From CAYNLY01 sp964398225 (lineage in GTDB: Bacteria > Pseudomonadota > Zetaproteobacteria > Mariprofundales > Mariprofundaceae), in assembly GCA_964398225.1 (NCBI GenBank), contig CAYNLY010000007.1, positions 1 through 44,602 of the forward strand: a DNA stretch of 44,602 bases, in the 5' to 3' direction. Under the pieces are notes generated by a model. The model was not told where the DNA came from and did not search any database. It was given only the letters and a program-made list of their open reading frames with translations. A program made the translations under genes and the position numbers. Positions 15,418-24,055 of the stretch are shown piece by piece (position 1 is the stretch's first letter; each line of letters begins with the position of its first letter).

Positions 15418-16503
15418 ATGCCCTGGAGCAATCCCAACGAACCCGATCCGTCGAACCCTTGGGGGCGAAGGCCCGGCGCCGGATCGCCGCCTCCGGATCT
15501 CGACGAGCTTCTGAGAAGGCTTCAGCAGCAGTGGCGCGGCATGTTCGGCGGCGGCTCCGCCGGTGCGCGTCCTCCGGGCAAGGGCGCCGTCGGCGCGGTG
15601 CTTGGCGGGCTGCTCCTGCTCTGGCTGATTTCGGGCTTCTACGTCGTTGCGGCCGATGAGGAGGCGGTCGTGCTCCAGTTCGGCAAGCATGTGGACACCC
15701 AGGGGCCGGGCCTGCACTGGCGCATTCCCTATCCGGTCCAGACCGTCGAGAAGCTGCCGGTCACGCGCGTCCAGCGACTGGAAATCGGGTTCCGCCGCTT
15801 CGCCGATGGTGCGATCCGGAAGCGTCCGAACGAGTCGCTGATGCTGACCAAGGACGAGAACATCGTCGACATTTCGTTCATCGTCCAGTACCGGATCAAG
15901 GATCCCGCCGACTACCTGTTCAACCTGGATGCCGGTCCCAAGACCGTGCGCGACGTCGCCGAGTCGGCGATGCGCGAGGTCATCGGCCGCACGATGATCG
16001 ACGACGTTCTGACGACGAAGAAGGCCGAGGTCGAAACCGAGGTCCAGGAGCTGATGCAGAAGGTGCTCGACGAGTATCGCGCCGGCATTTCGGTGGCCAG
16101 CGTGAAGCTGCAGGACGTTCAGCCGCCGGAGCGCGTGATCAAGGAGTTCAAGGACGTGGCAAGCGCCCGCGAGGACCGCGAGCGCGCGAAGAACGAGGCT
16201 CAGGCCTACGCCAACGACATCATCCCGAAGGCCCGGGGCGAGAAGAAGAAGATGGTGCTCGATGCCGAGGCCTATGCGAAGGAAGTGGTCGAGCGCGCGA
16301 AGGGTGAGGCATCACGGTTTGAAAGCCTGCTCGCGGCCTACCGCAAGGCGCCCGAGGTCACGCGCAAGCGTCTGTATCTGGAGACGATGGAAGACGTGCT
16401 TTCGCGGGTGGACAAGGTGATCGTGGACGGATCCGTCGCCGACAAGGTGCTGCCGTATCTGCCGCTTGAGCGGCTGGGCGACAAGGTGGAGGTGAAGCGA
16501 TGA
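15418..16503 (+). CDS. hflK: FtsH protease modulator HflK
   Basis: HflK forms with HflC a large SPFH ring complex in the inner membrane that encloses and modulates the FtsH protease. The 361-residue protein has a glycine/proline-rich cytoplasmic N-terminus (NPWGRRPGAGSPPPDLDELL), a single transmembrane helix (about 57-77) and an SPFH domain starting with VVLQFG. It continues with ALTRVQ-type strands and ends in the charged coiled coil AREDRERAKNEAQAYANDI. AGGGAGG precedes the ATG; the GTG one codon earlier is less likely. The stop overlaps the hflC start by ATGA. Confidence 0.96.
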   Translation: MPWSNPNEPDPSNPWGRRPGAGSPPPDLDELLRRLQQQWRGMFGGGSAGARPPGKGAVGAVLGGLLLLWLISGFYVVAADEEAVVLQFGKHVDTQGPGLHWRIPYPVQTVEKLPVTRVQRLEIGFRRFADGAIRKRPNESLMLTKDENIVDISFIVQYRIKDPADYLFNLDAGPKTVRDVAESAMREVIGRTMIDDVLTTKKAEVETEVQELMQKVLDEYRAGISVASVKLQDVQPPERVIKEFKDVASAREDRERAKNEAQAYANDIIPKARGEKKKMVLDAEAYAKEVVERAKGEASRFESLLAAYRKAPEVTRKRLYLETMEDVLSRVDKVIVDGSVADKVLPYLPLERLGDKVEVKR

Positions 16504-17372
16504 ACGCACGGGGTGGAATCGGTCTGATCGCGCTTGCCGCCATCGTGCTGCTTGCGGCCACGAGCGCGTTCATCGTCGATCAGCGCGAGCAGGCGCTCGT
16601 GCTCCAGTTCGGCAATCCGAAGGCGGTCGTCACCGAGCCGGGCCTGCATTTCAAGTGGCCGTGGCAGAGCGTGGAGCATTTCGATCGCCGGCTTCTGGAG
16701 CAGGATGCGCGTCCGAACGAGGTCATCACGAAGGACAAGAAGTCCATTCTCGTGGACAACTACACGCGCTGGCGGATCCTCGATCCGCTGAAGGTCTATC
16801 AGGTCGCGCGCACGCAGGAGGGCGTGGCGGCCCGCATGGAGGACATCGTCCGGAGCAAGGTGCGCGAAGTGCTCGGCCAGCATACGCTGCACGAGATCGT
16901 GTCCGGCGGTGAGGAGGCCAACCTTCGTCAGAAGCTGATGATCTCGATCCGCGAGCGCGCCGACGCCGAGGCGCGGGCGCTGGGTGTGGAGATCGTGGAC
17001 GTGCGCATCAAGCGCGCCGATCTTCCCCCCGAGAACTCGGATGCTGTGTTCCGGCGGATGAAGGCCGAGCGCCAGCGGATCGCGAAGGAATACCGCTCCG
17101 AGGGCGAGGAGGCGGCGAAGGAAATCCGCGCGCGGGCGGAAAAGGAGCAGAAGACGCTGCTTGCCGAAGGCTATCGCGAAAGCCAGGAGATCCGGGGGCG
17201 CGCCGATGCGAAGGCGGCCGAGATCTACGCGAAGGCCTACGACAAGGATCGTTCGTTCTATGCCTTCGTGCGCTCGCTGGAGGCCTACCGCACCTCGGTC
17301 GGCGAGGGGACGCGGCTTGTGATCACCCCGGATACGGAGTTCTTCCACTTCTTCCAGCAGTCCCTGAAGTAG
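16500..17372 (+). CDS. hflC: FtsH protease modulator HflC
   Basis: HflC is the smaller SPFH partner of HflK. The 290-residue protein shows an N-terminal anchor helix (GLIALAAIVLLAATSAFIV) and the start of the SPFH domain (REQALVLQFGNPKAVVTEPGLHFKWPW). RIKRADLPPENSDAVFRRMKAER leads into the long helical region, and it ends with FFHFFQQSLK as in other gammaproteobacterial HflC proteins. It is translationally coupled to hflK by a 4-nt overlap, and a DUF2065 gene follows after 10 bp, matching the common hflX-hflK-hflC-yjeT arrangement although hflX is not present here. Confidence 0.96.
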   Translation: MNARGGIGLIALAAIVLLAATSAFIVDQREQALVLQFGNPKAVVTEPGLHFKWPWQSVEHFDRRLLEQDARPNEVITKDKKSILVDNYTRWRILDPLKVYQVARTQEGVAARMEDIVRSKVREVLGQHTLHEIVSGGEEANLRQKLMISIRERADAEARALGVEIVDVRIKRADLPPENSDAVFRRMKAERQRIAKEYRSEGEEAAKEIRARAEKEQKTLLAEGYRESQEIRGRADAKAAEIYAKAYDKDRSFYAFVRSLEAYRTSVGEGTRLVITPDTEFFHFFQQSLK

Positions 17373-17382
17373 GGGGCGGTCC

Positions 17383-17568
17383 GTGGCCGATCTCTGGGCG
17401 GCGTTGGGACTGGTGCTGGTGATCGAGGGCGCGCTCTATGCGCTGTTTCCGGAGCGGATGATCGCGATGATGCGCCAGATCCAGCAGGTTCCGCCCCAGG
17501 CGCTGCGGCTTGCCGGACTGCTCAGCGTGGGCGCAGGCTGGCTCGTGGTCTGGCTCGTCCGGCACTGA
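17383..17568 (+). CDS. DUF2065 (YjeT-like) small membrane protein
   Basis: A 61-residue protein with two hydrophobic helices, LWAALGLVLVIEGALYALFP and RLAGLLSVGAGWLVVWLVR. The segment LFPERMIAMMRQIQQVPPQALRLAGL is diagnostic of DUF2065/YjeT, which commonly follows hflC. The start is a GTG at 17383 preceded by GGGGCGG. Function is unknown; the fixed neighbourhood suggests a role with the HflKC-FtsH complex, which is inference. Confidence 0.85.
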   Translation: MADLWAALGLVLVIEGALYALFPERMIAMMRQIQQVPPQALRLAGLLSVGAGWLVVWLVRH

Positions 17569-17592
17569 TCAACAGGCGGCCGGAGGCGCCGG

Positions 17593-18528
17593 CTAGTTTC
17601 CCGGTTTCGGCCGTACCTTTTCCGGAGGGGGCAGGGTGTCGGTGGTCATCGCCCGGGCCTCTTCCTCGCCGACGATGCTGCGGATCGCCTCCAGCGAATG
17701 CTGGAGCTTGCGCTGGACGCAGGCGTAGAGCGCGTAGCCGAAATCCGAATAGCGCTTGCGCCAGGCCTCGACCGATTCGTTGCTGATCATCATCAGGCGC
17801 AGCGGCGTGAGCGCGGTGACCGTGGCCACATGCGGCTTGCCGGTGATGACCGAGATTTCGCCGACCTCATCGCCGCTGGAGATGCGCGCAAAGACGATGC
17901 GCTTGTTCGGATCCTTGGGGTGCCGCATCGAGGCCTCGGCCTGCCCGGAGAGGACGATGTACATGAAGCGCGTATCCGCATCCCCCTCCCGTGTCAGGGT
18001 TTCACCGGGCTCCAGCGACAGAAAGCGGGCGTTGTAGAGAATGATTTCGCGTACCGCCTGCGGGAGGGTGGCGAACACGGGGTTCACGGCCAGCGCGGTC
18101 GCGGCCATCCGCCGCTCGGCCAGCTGCGAGAGCGAACGGCGGAAGCGTTCGTTCGATTCGAGCACCTCGCGCACGTGCTCGCCGGGGATCGTGATCAGCA
18201 CCGAGGGCTCGACGGTGCGCACCTCGGCGCCCGCCGGCGCGTCGTACAGGATCGAGGCCTCGCCGAACACCTCGCCGGGGGTGATCGAGCCGACCTGATA
18301 GACGTCGTCGCCGTGCCGTTTGGTGACGACAAGCAGCCCCGACTTGACGAGATAGAGATCGCTCGGCTTCTGGCCCTCGGTGATCACGGCGACGTCGGCC
18401 GCAAGCTCCATGACCGACGCGGTCTGCCGGAAGAAGTGGAGCTCGTCCGGAAACAGTACAGCGAGCGCCTCGAAATCGCGGCTGTCGAAGTCTAGGCTCT
18501 GGCTGCCTTCGTCGAACCGGGTTTCCAT
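17593..18528 (-). CDS. Protein with two cyclic nucleotide-binding domains and no DNA-binding domain
   Basis: The 311-residue protein contains two tandem cNMP-binding folds. The first (about residues 15-135) has EGQKPSDLYLVKSG and PGEVFGEASILYDAP; the second (about 145-265) has REGDADTRFMYIVLSGQAE and SGDEVGEISVITGKPH. No helix-turn-helix follows, so it is not an ordinary Crp/Fnr regulator. In both phosphate cassettes the arginine expected for cAMP contact is absent (AGAE in the first, HVAT in the second), so binding of cAMP is doubtful. The start METRF at 18528 is preferred over an extension to 18591 that runs into mutM. A CATACT hexamer lies 7 nt before it without a ribosome site. Ligand and partner are unknown. 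Confidence 0.8.
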   Translation of the reverse strand: METRFDEGSQSLDFDSRDFEALAVLFPDELHFFRQTASVMELAADVAVITEGQKPSDLYLVKSGLLVVTKRHGDDVYQVGSITPGEVFGEASILYDAPAGAEVRTVEPSVLITIPGEHVREVLESNERFRRSLSQLAERRMAATALAVNPVFATLPQAVREIILYNARFLSLEPGETLTREGDADTRFMYIVLSGQAEASMRHPKDPNKRIVFARISSGDEVGEISVITGKPHVATVTALTPLRLMMISNESVEAWRKRYSDFGYALYACVQRKLQHSLEAIRSIVGEEEARAMTTDTLPPPEKVRPKPGN

Positions 18529-18589
18529 AAGCCTGAGTATGGATGCTCGCGCCCGATGCCGCAAGACGGCAAGGCAAACGGGGGGTTGC

Positions 18590-19402
18590 ATGCCCGAGCT
18601 TCCGGAAGTTGAAACCGTGCGCGCCGCGCTCGAGCCCGTGCTGAGCGGTCGGCGGATTGCGCGGGTGGTCCATCACAGGGATGCGCTTCGATATCCGCTG
18701 CCACCCGCCGACCGTATCCGGGGGCGAACGGTCCGCAGGGTGCGCCGGCGCGGGAAATACCTGATGCTCGATCTCGGCGATGCCTGGCTGCTGTGGCATC
18801 TGGGCATGAGCGGGTGCCTGCGATTTCTGCCGGAAGGAGCGCCGAGGCTGGCGCATGAACATCTGCGCTGGGCGCTTGAGGGCGGTCCCGATCTGGTCTA
18901 CACCGATCCGCGCCGCTTCGGATATCTGGGGCTGGCCGAGGCCGCGGATCCCGAGGCGCACCCGTGGCTTGCCCGCCTCGGTCCCGAGCCGCTGGGTCCG
19001 GATTTCGACGCGTTCTGGCTGGAGCGCGCGTTCCGCGGGCGGCGGGCGCCGGTCAAGGCCTGTCTGATGGACAACCGCGTCGTCGTCGGCGTCGGAAACA
19101 TCTACGCGTGCGAGGCGCTTTATGAAGCGGGCATCCACCCGGCCCGGCCCGCGGGAAGGATCTCGCGGGCACGAATCGAGCGCCTCGTTGCGTGCGTCCG
19201 GTCCGTGCTTATGCGGGCCATTGCGGCGGGCGGAAGCACGATCCGCGACTTTTCCTCCGTCGATGGGCGTCCGGGGTATTTTTCGCATGCGTTCCGGGTC
19301 TACGGACGCGCCGGCGCCCCCTGTCCGCGCTGCGGGGCGACGATCCGGATGCGCCGGATCGCGGGCCGCTCCAGCCATTACTGCCCGCGCTGCCAGCGCT
19401 AG
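18590..19402 (+). CDS. mutM: Formamidopyrimidine-DNA glycosylase
   Basis: MutM (Fpg) removes 8-oxoguanine and ring-opened purines and cleaves the resulting site. The mature protein starts with P2 and E3 in MPELPEVETVR, the catalytic N-terminus, and includes the RRRGKYLML lysine region and MDNRVVVGVGNIYACEALY helix-two-turn-helix. A C-terminal zinc finger with cysteine pairs CPRC and CPRC completes it. At 270 residues it is full length. The initiating ATG is fixed by the need for an N-terminal proline. It is divergent from the double cNMP-domain gene, with 61 bp between them. Confidence 0.97.
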   Translation: MPELPEVETVRAALEPVLSGRRIARVVHHRDALRYPLPPADRIRGRTVRRVRRRGKYLMLDLGDAWLLWHLGMSGCLRFLPEGAPRLAHEHLRWALEGGPDLVYTDPRRFGYLGLAEAADPEAHPWLARLGPEPLGPDFDAFWLERAFRGRRAPVKACLMDNRVVVGVGNIYACEALYEAGIHPARPAGRISRARIERLVACVRSVLMRAIAAGGSTIRDFSSVDGRPGYFSHAFRVYGRAGAPCPRCGATIRMRRIAGRSSHYCPRCQR

Positions 19403-19438
19403 CGCCCGGGCCGCGGATGCACTTTTCGGGCAAACGAC

Positions 19439-19444
19439 TACACT
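19439..19444 (+). promoter_or_regulatory. Possible -10 element of argS
   Basis: TACACT lies between mutM and argS, 39 nt before the argS ATG. No convincing -35 accompanies it. The same hexamer serves as the likely -10 at hflK and at the ureohydrolase gene. Confidence 0.3.
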
Positions 19445-19483
19445 TGCGCGCCGGTCGCCGGATGCCGGGCGACACGACCACGC

Positions 19484-21202
19484 ATGGGGGTGAAGGTGAA
19501 GCAGGCGCTTGAGAAGGCCCTGGCCGATGCGCTCCGGCAACTGCCGGGCGCAGACGGGCTGGCCGAGCTTCCCGACGTTCAGGTGACGCGGCCCAGGCAG
19601 GCCGAGCACGGCGACTATGCGACGAACATTGCGATGCTGCTTGCCGGCCGGCTCCGGCGCCCGCCGAGGGCCATCGCCGAGGAGATTCTTGCCCGCGTCC
19701 GGTGGCCGGATTCGGTCGAGCGCGCGGAAATCGCGGGTCCGGGCTTCATCAACATCCATCTGCATGCCGCCGCCGAGGCGGGTGTTCTCGTCCGGATCGT
19801 GCGCGAGGGCGAGCGCTACGGATGCCTGCCCGCCTCGGAGGACTCGGAGTCCATCAACCTCGAGTTCGTTTCCGCCAATCCCACCGGTCCGATGCATGTC
19901 GGCCACGGCCGGGGCGCGGTGGTCGGGGATGCGCTGGCGCGGGTGCTGAGCGCGCGCGGGCGCAAGGTCGTGCGCGAGTACTACATCAACGACGCCGGCC
20001 AGCAGATCCGCGTGCTCGCCGAGTCCGTCTGGCTGCGCATGCGCGAGCTTGCGGGCGAGGCGATCGAGTTTCCCGAGCGGGCCTATCCGGGCGAATACGT
20101 CGTGGACATCGCGCGGGCGCTGCTCGATGAGCAGCCGATGCCGGTCTGGCGGGACATGGACGAAGATGCGCGCCTCGAGCGCATCGGGAAGGCCGCGGTG
20201 GATGCGAACATGGCGACGATCCGGGACGATCTGGCCGCGCTCGGCATTTCGTTCGATGTCTTTTTCTCGGAACGTCAGCTGCACGAATCCGGCCGCATCG
20301 AGGCGCTCATCGAGCGTCTGAAGGAGGACGGGCTGGTCTACGTCGGCACGCTGCCGCCGCCGAAGGGCAAGCCGGTGGAGGACTATCGGCCGGTGCCGCA
20401 GCTTCTGTTCCGGACCACGGCCTTCGGCGACGACGTCGATCGCCCGCTGGCCAAGCAGGACGGGACGCCGACCTATTTCGCGGCCGACATCGCCTACCAC
20501 ATGGACAAGGTGGAACGGGGCTTCGACCGGATGATCGACGTCTGGGGCGCGGATCACGGCGGCTACATCCGCCGGGTTCAGGCCGCGATCAAGGCGCTCA
20601 CGGGCCGGGACGGCCAGCCCGAGGTGCTGCTCGTCCAGATGGTCAACCTCACCCGCGAGGGCAAGCCCGTGCGGATGTCCAAGCGCGCCGGCACCTTCGT
20701 GACCCTGCGCGAGGTCGTCGACGAGGTGGGGGCGGATGCGGTCCGCTTCAATTTCATGACCCGGCGGGCGGAAAGCCAGCTCGAGTTCGATCTGGAAACG
20801 GCCAAGCAGCAGAGCGACGACAACCCCGTCTATTACGTCCAGTACGCCCATGCGCGGATCTGCAACATTCTGCGCCGGGCGGCAGAAGCCGGCGTGGAGC
20901 CGGACGATCCGGAACGGGTGGATGTGAGTTTGTTGACGAGTCCCGAGGAGCAGACGCTGATCGCGCACCTCGTCGGCTATCCCGAACTGCTGGAAAAGGC
21001 GGCTTCCCGGCGCGAGCCCTATCTGATCGCCACCTGGGCGATGGGGCTTGCCGCCGATTTCCATGCCTTCTACCACAAACACCGCGTCGTGAGCGACGAT
21101 GCGGCGCTGATGCAGGCAAGACTGCTGCTTGTTGCCGCCGTCGGTCAGGTGCTCCGCAACGCCCTGGGGCTGCTCGGAGTCTCGGCGCCGGAGCGGATGT
21201 AG
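19484..21202 (+). CDS. argS: Arginyl-tRNA synthetase
   Basis: ArgS charges tRNA-Arg as a class I enzyme. The 572-residue protein has an N-terminal additional domain and the HIGH-type motif HVGH (138-141) in ANPTGPMHVGHGRG. The KMSKS-like RMSKRAGTFVTL lies near residue 395, and the C-terminal anticodon-binding helical domain carries FHAFYHKHRV. The start could also be a GTG two codons downstream (19490). A SPOR-domain gene follows after 6 bp, as ftsN-like genes follow argS in other gammaproteobacteria. Confidence 0.97.
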   Translation: MGVKVKQALEKALADALRQLPGADGLAELPDVQVTRPRQAEHGDYATNIAMLLAGRLRRPPRAIAEEILARVRWPDSVERAEIAGPGFINIHLHAAAEAGVLVRIVREGERYGCLPASEDSESINLEFVSANPTGPMHVGHGRGAVVGDALARVLSARGRKVVREYYINDAGQQIRVLAESVWLRMRELAGEAIEFPERAYPGEYVVDIARALLDEQPMPVWRDMDEDARLERIGKAAVDANMATIRDDLAALGISFDVFFSERQLHESGRIEALIERLKEDGLVYVGTLPPPKGKPVEDYRPVPQLLFRTTAFGDDVDRPLAKQDGTPTYFAADIAYHMDKVERGFDRMIDVWGADHGGYIRRVQAAIKALTGRDGQPEVLLVQMVNLTREGKPVRMSKRAGTFVTLREVVDEVGADAVRFNFMTRRAESQLEFDLETAKQQSDDNPVYYVQYAHARICNILRRAAEAGVEPDDPERVDVSLLTSPEEQTLIAHLVGYPELLEKAASRREPYLIATWAMGLAADFHAFYHKHRVVSDDAALMQARLLLVAAVGQVLRNALGLLGVSAPERM

Positions 21203-21208
21203 GCGGGG

Positions 21209-21922
21209 ATGTCCCGGCGGGACTTCGCCTCGCTCCATGCGCCGGCGGGAGCTTCGTCCCCCAGGGGCTGGTCGGCGGTGATCGGCGTCGTGCTCGTGGC
21301 CGGGATGGCGTTTGCCGCCGGATACTTTCTCGGCGGGTTCCGCAATCCCGATCGGAACGATCGGACTCCGCAGCTTCAGGCCGAGATCGCGAAGCTTCAG
21401 GCGGCGCTTCAGGAAAGCCGGCACGAGGCGGCCGAGCTAAAAAAGCGCCTGGCTGCGATCCGCGAGCAGGCGCCGGAGCTCGGGGAGCTCACCTTCTATC
21501 ACGATCTGCCGGCAGCACCCGTCGAGCCCACGCCGCTTCCTTCGCCGGCCACAGCGCCGGGTGCCGGCAGCAAGGTCCAGGCCCGAAGCACGGAGACGCC
21601 CGGCATCCAGGCCCGCGATCCGCTGGCGGGCATCATCGAGCATGAAATCCGGCGCGAGCAACCGGCGGAAAGGTCCGTATACCGCGTGCAGGCCGGATCG
21701 TTCCGGACGCGGCAGGAGGCGGACGAGCTGCGTCGGCGTCTGATTCGGGAGGGGATTGCCGCGACGGTCCGTGAGGTTTCGCTGGATGCGCGCGGCCGCT
21801 GGTTCCGCGTCTACACGAATCCCGTCGAAACCCGGCACGAAGCCGAAACGATGCGCCAAAGGCTTCTCGACCGGCTGGGCATTCACGGGCTGATCGTCCG
21901 CGCCGGTGATGCCGATGGATGA
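21209..21922 (+). CDS. SPOR-domain protein (FtsN-like)
   Basis: The 237-residue bitopic protein has a short cytoplasmic N-terminus, one transmembrane helix (about 22-46, AVIGVVLVAGMAFAAGYFLGG) and a coiled coil (about 55-88). A proline-rich linker leads to a C-terminal SPOR domain (YRVQAGSFRTRQEADELRRRL with WFRVYTNPV) that should bind denuded septal peptidoglycan. Position right after argS and the layout match FtsN, an activator of septal peptidoglycan synthesis. Sequence identity to FtsN outside the SPOR domain cannot be judged here. It overlaps the next gene. Confidence 0.8.
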   Translation: MSRRDFASLHAPAGASSPRGWSAVIGVVLVAGMAFAAGYFLGGFRNPDRNDRTPQLQAEIAKLQAALQESRHEAAELKKRLAAIREQAPELGELTFYHDLPAAPVEPTPLPSPATAPGAGSKVQARSTETPGIQARDPLAGIIEHEIRREQPAERSVYRVQAGSFRTRQEADELRRRLIREGIAATVREVSLDARGRWFRVYTNPVETRHEAETMRQRLLDRLGIHGLIVRAGDADG

Positions 21923-22883
21923 GCGCATGCGCTCGGGGCTTGCGTTTGCCGAGCGCATGCTCGGCCGCGGCCTCAAGCTGGAGAAGCTTGCGGGCGATGC
22001 CTCGTTCCGGCGCTATTTCCGGGTTTCCGATGGATCCCGCAGATGGGTGCTGATGGATGCGCCGCCCGAGCACGAGGACGTGCGCCCGTTCCTTGCCGTG
22101 CGCGTCTGGATGCGCGAGGCGGGCCTGCGCGTGCCCGAGCTTTTTGGCGCGGATATCGAGAACGGATACCTGCTTCTGGAAGACTTCGGCGATCTGAGCT
22201 GGGCCGAATGGATGCGGCGGCAGGAGGATCCGGAGCGGCTGTTCCCGCTTGCGACCGAGCAGCTGGGCAGGCTTGCTTCGGCCCGGCCCAAGGGGCTTGG
22301 CGTGTTCGACCGCGCACGGATGCGGGCCGAGTGCGATCTGTATCTCGACTGGTATCTGCCGAGAGTTGCCGGCCTCCGGCCGGATGACGAGGCCCGGGCG
22401 AGGTTTCACCGTAATCTGGAGCCGGTCTATGAAGCCCTCGAGGCCCTGCCGAGGGTGCCCGTTCATCTCGACTTCCACAGCCGGAACCTGATGGTTCTGG
22501 ATGGAGGGGAAGGAATCGAGCTCGGCATCCTCGACTTTCAGGACGCGCTCTGGGGGCCGGCCACCTACGATGCGGCCTCCCTGCTGTACGACTGCTATCA
22601 GGACTATCCCGAAACCGAGCGCCGCCGCTGGAGCCGTGCGATGCATGAGGCCTTGCCCCGCCCGGTGAGCTCGGCATTTGACGGCTTTGAGGATTGGCAC
22701 CGGAAGCTCCGTCTCACCGCCCTGCAGCGGCATCTGAAGGCGATCGGAATCTTTGCGCGGCTCGCCTTCCGCGACGGCAAGCGCCAGTTCCTCGACGAGA
22801 TTCCGCTGACCCGGAAGCATCTGGCCGAAGAGCTGGAAGCGCTGGGCGGGCTGGCGCCGAACGAGCCGCTGCTTTCCCTGTAG
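21915..22883 (+). CDS. amgK: Aminoglycoside phosphotransferase-fold kinase, AmgK-like
   Basis: The 322-residue protein has the APH-kinase fold with AmgK features: GDASFRRYFRV near the N-terminus, the catalytic HLDFHSRNLMV, the metal-binding ILDFQDALWGPATYDAASLLYD, and LTALQRHLKAIGIFARL. AmgK phosphorylates N-acetylmuramate and N-acetylglucosamine at the anomeric carbon for cell-wall recycling. Its usual partner gene murU is not adjacent. Three candidate starts (21906 GTG, 21909 ATG, 21915 ATG) overlap the end of the SPOR gene; the one giving MDER is chosen from family N-termini. No strong ribosome site is present, so translation is probably coupled. Confidence 0.82.
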   Translation: MDERMRSGLAFAERMLGRGLKLEKLAGDASFRRYFRVSDGSRRWVLMDAPPEHEDVRPFLAVRVWMREAGLRVPELFGADIENGYLLLEDFGDLSWAEWMRRQEDPERLFPLATEQLGRLASARPKGLGVFDRARMRAECDLYLDWYLPRVAGLRPDDEARARFHRNLEPVYEALEALPRVPVHLDFHSRNLMVLDGGEGIELGILDFQDALWGPATYDAASLLYDCYQDYPETERRRWSRAMHEALPRPVSSAFDGFEDWHRKLRLTALQRHLKAIGIFARLAFRDGKRQFLDEIPLTRKHLAEELEALGGLAPNEPLLSL

Positions 22884-22891
22884 CCGCAGCG

Positions 22892-22920
22892 TTGCGCGCG
22901 TTTCTTGGCTATCCTAGGGT
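22892..22920 (+). promoter_or_regulatory. Putative promoter of the DUF917-kinase operon
   Basis: TTGCGC (22892-22897), a 17-bp spacer and TAGGGT (22915-22920) precede a short leader with GGGAGG before the ATG at 22937. TATCCT at 22910 is an alternative -10. Confidence 0.4.
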
Positions 22921-22936
22921 ATCCACGGGAGGCGAG

Positions 22937-24055
22937 ATGCGCCTGACGGAAGAGGAGCTTCGAAGGCTGGTGAGCGGAGCGGCCTTTCTTGCCAGCGGGG
23001 GCGGCGGGTCGCTGAAGATCGCGGAGCGCATGATTCCGAAGATCATCGCCGGGCCGCATGAGGTCGAAATCGTTCCGGTGGAGGAACTGCCCGCGGAAGC
23101 GCTTGGGATCGTGGTCGCGGACATGGGCGCACCGGATGCGATGTTTCACGACGCCGCGTTCGACGCTCCGCTTGCGGCCGTGGAAGCGGTGGAGCGATGG
23201 CTTGGACGGCGCTGCGGGTTCTGTTTGCCCGTGGAGATCGGCGCCGTGAACGCGCTTGCGCCGCTCATGACTGCGGCGCGCACGGGTCTGCCCGTGGCGG
23301 ATGCGGACGGCGCGGGGCGCGCGATCCCGCAGCTTGAAATGACGAGCTACGCCCAAGCGGGGATCCCGGCGGGACCGGCGGCGCTGGCCGGCGGAAGCCG
23401 CCAGCCGGGTGGGGTGCGGGCGCTTTTGGATGTGAACGCGGCCTCGGAGATGGAGAAGCTTGCGCGCCTGATCGTGGCGTCGCCCGCTTTCGGTGAAATC
23501 GCGGGGCTTGCGTGCTATCCGATGGATGCACGTCAGGCGAAATCCGCGGCGATCGCCGGCACGCTCCTGCTCGCGATCCAGGTGGGCGCCGTCATCGAAA
23601 CACATCGGGCGGACGCCGTGTCCGCGCTTTTGGCGATGCCGGCGCTTGCGCCCGCATATCTGCTTGCGCGCGGGGCACTTGTGCGCCACACAGTGCGCAC
23701 GCAGGCGGGGTTCGATCTGGGGCTGCTTGAGTTGCGCACCGATGGGGGCGAGATCGTGCGCGTCCATTACGAAAATGAAAGCCTGCTCGCCGAGCGCGAG
23801 GACGGGCGGTCGTTGGCGATGGCACCGGATTCGATCTGCTGCATCGCCGAGGACGAGGGCATGCCCCGCACCAATGCGGATTTGCCTCAGGGTGAAAGCC
23901 TCGATGGCCCAAGGCTTGCGTTCATCGGCCTGAGGGCGCGTGAGCCGCTTCGCGCGCCGAAGGTCGTGCGGGCCTTTCTGGATGTGTTGCGAAGGTTCGG
24001 CTACGAAGGCGGCTATGTGCCGATCGAGCGCCTGCACGGGGAGGCGCGTGGATGA
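22937..24055 (+). CDS. DUF917 family protein (S-methyl thiohydantoin desulfurase-like)
   Basis: The 372-residue protein spans the whole DUF917 family. The N-terminal GAAFLASGGGGSLKIAERM is the glycine-rich signature; VVADMGAPDAM, PVEIGAVNALAPL and VADADGAGRAIPQLEM follow. The C-terminal domain ends in EPLRAPKVVRAFLDVLRRFGYEGGYVPI. DUF917 proteins often accompany hydantoinase genes, and the family has been linked to S-methyl thiohydantoin desulfuration; no hydantoinase gene is present here. GGGAGG precedes the ATG. The stop overlaps the start of a histidine kinase by ATGA, an unusual pairing that suggests a sensory or regulatory link. Confidence 0.8.
   Translation: MRLTEEELRRLVSGAAFLASGGGGSLKIAERMIPKIIAGPHEVEIVPVEELPAEALGIVVADMGAPDAMFHDAAFDAPLAAVEAVERWLGRRCGFCLPVEIGAVNALAPLMTAARTGLPVADADGAGRAIPQLEMTSYAQAGIPAGPAALAGGSRQPGGVRALLDVNAASEMEKLARLIVASPAFGEIAGLACYPMDARQAKSAAIAGTLLLAIQVGAVIETHRADAVSALLAMPALAPAYLLARGALVRHTVRTQAGFDLGLLELRTDGGEIVRVHYENESLLAEREDGRSLAMAPDSICCIAEDEGMPRTNADLPQGESLDGPRLAFIGLRAREPLRAPKVVRAFLDVLRRFGYEGGYVPIERLHGEARG

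Noticed and set aside
18002..21424. Minus-strand frame of about 1140 codons over mutM and argS
   Set aside because: Composition is low-complexity and it is antisense to two firmly identified genes; typical shadow of GC-rich coding DNA.
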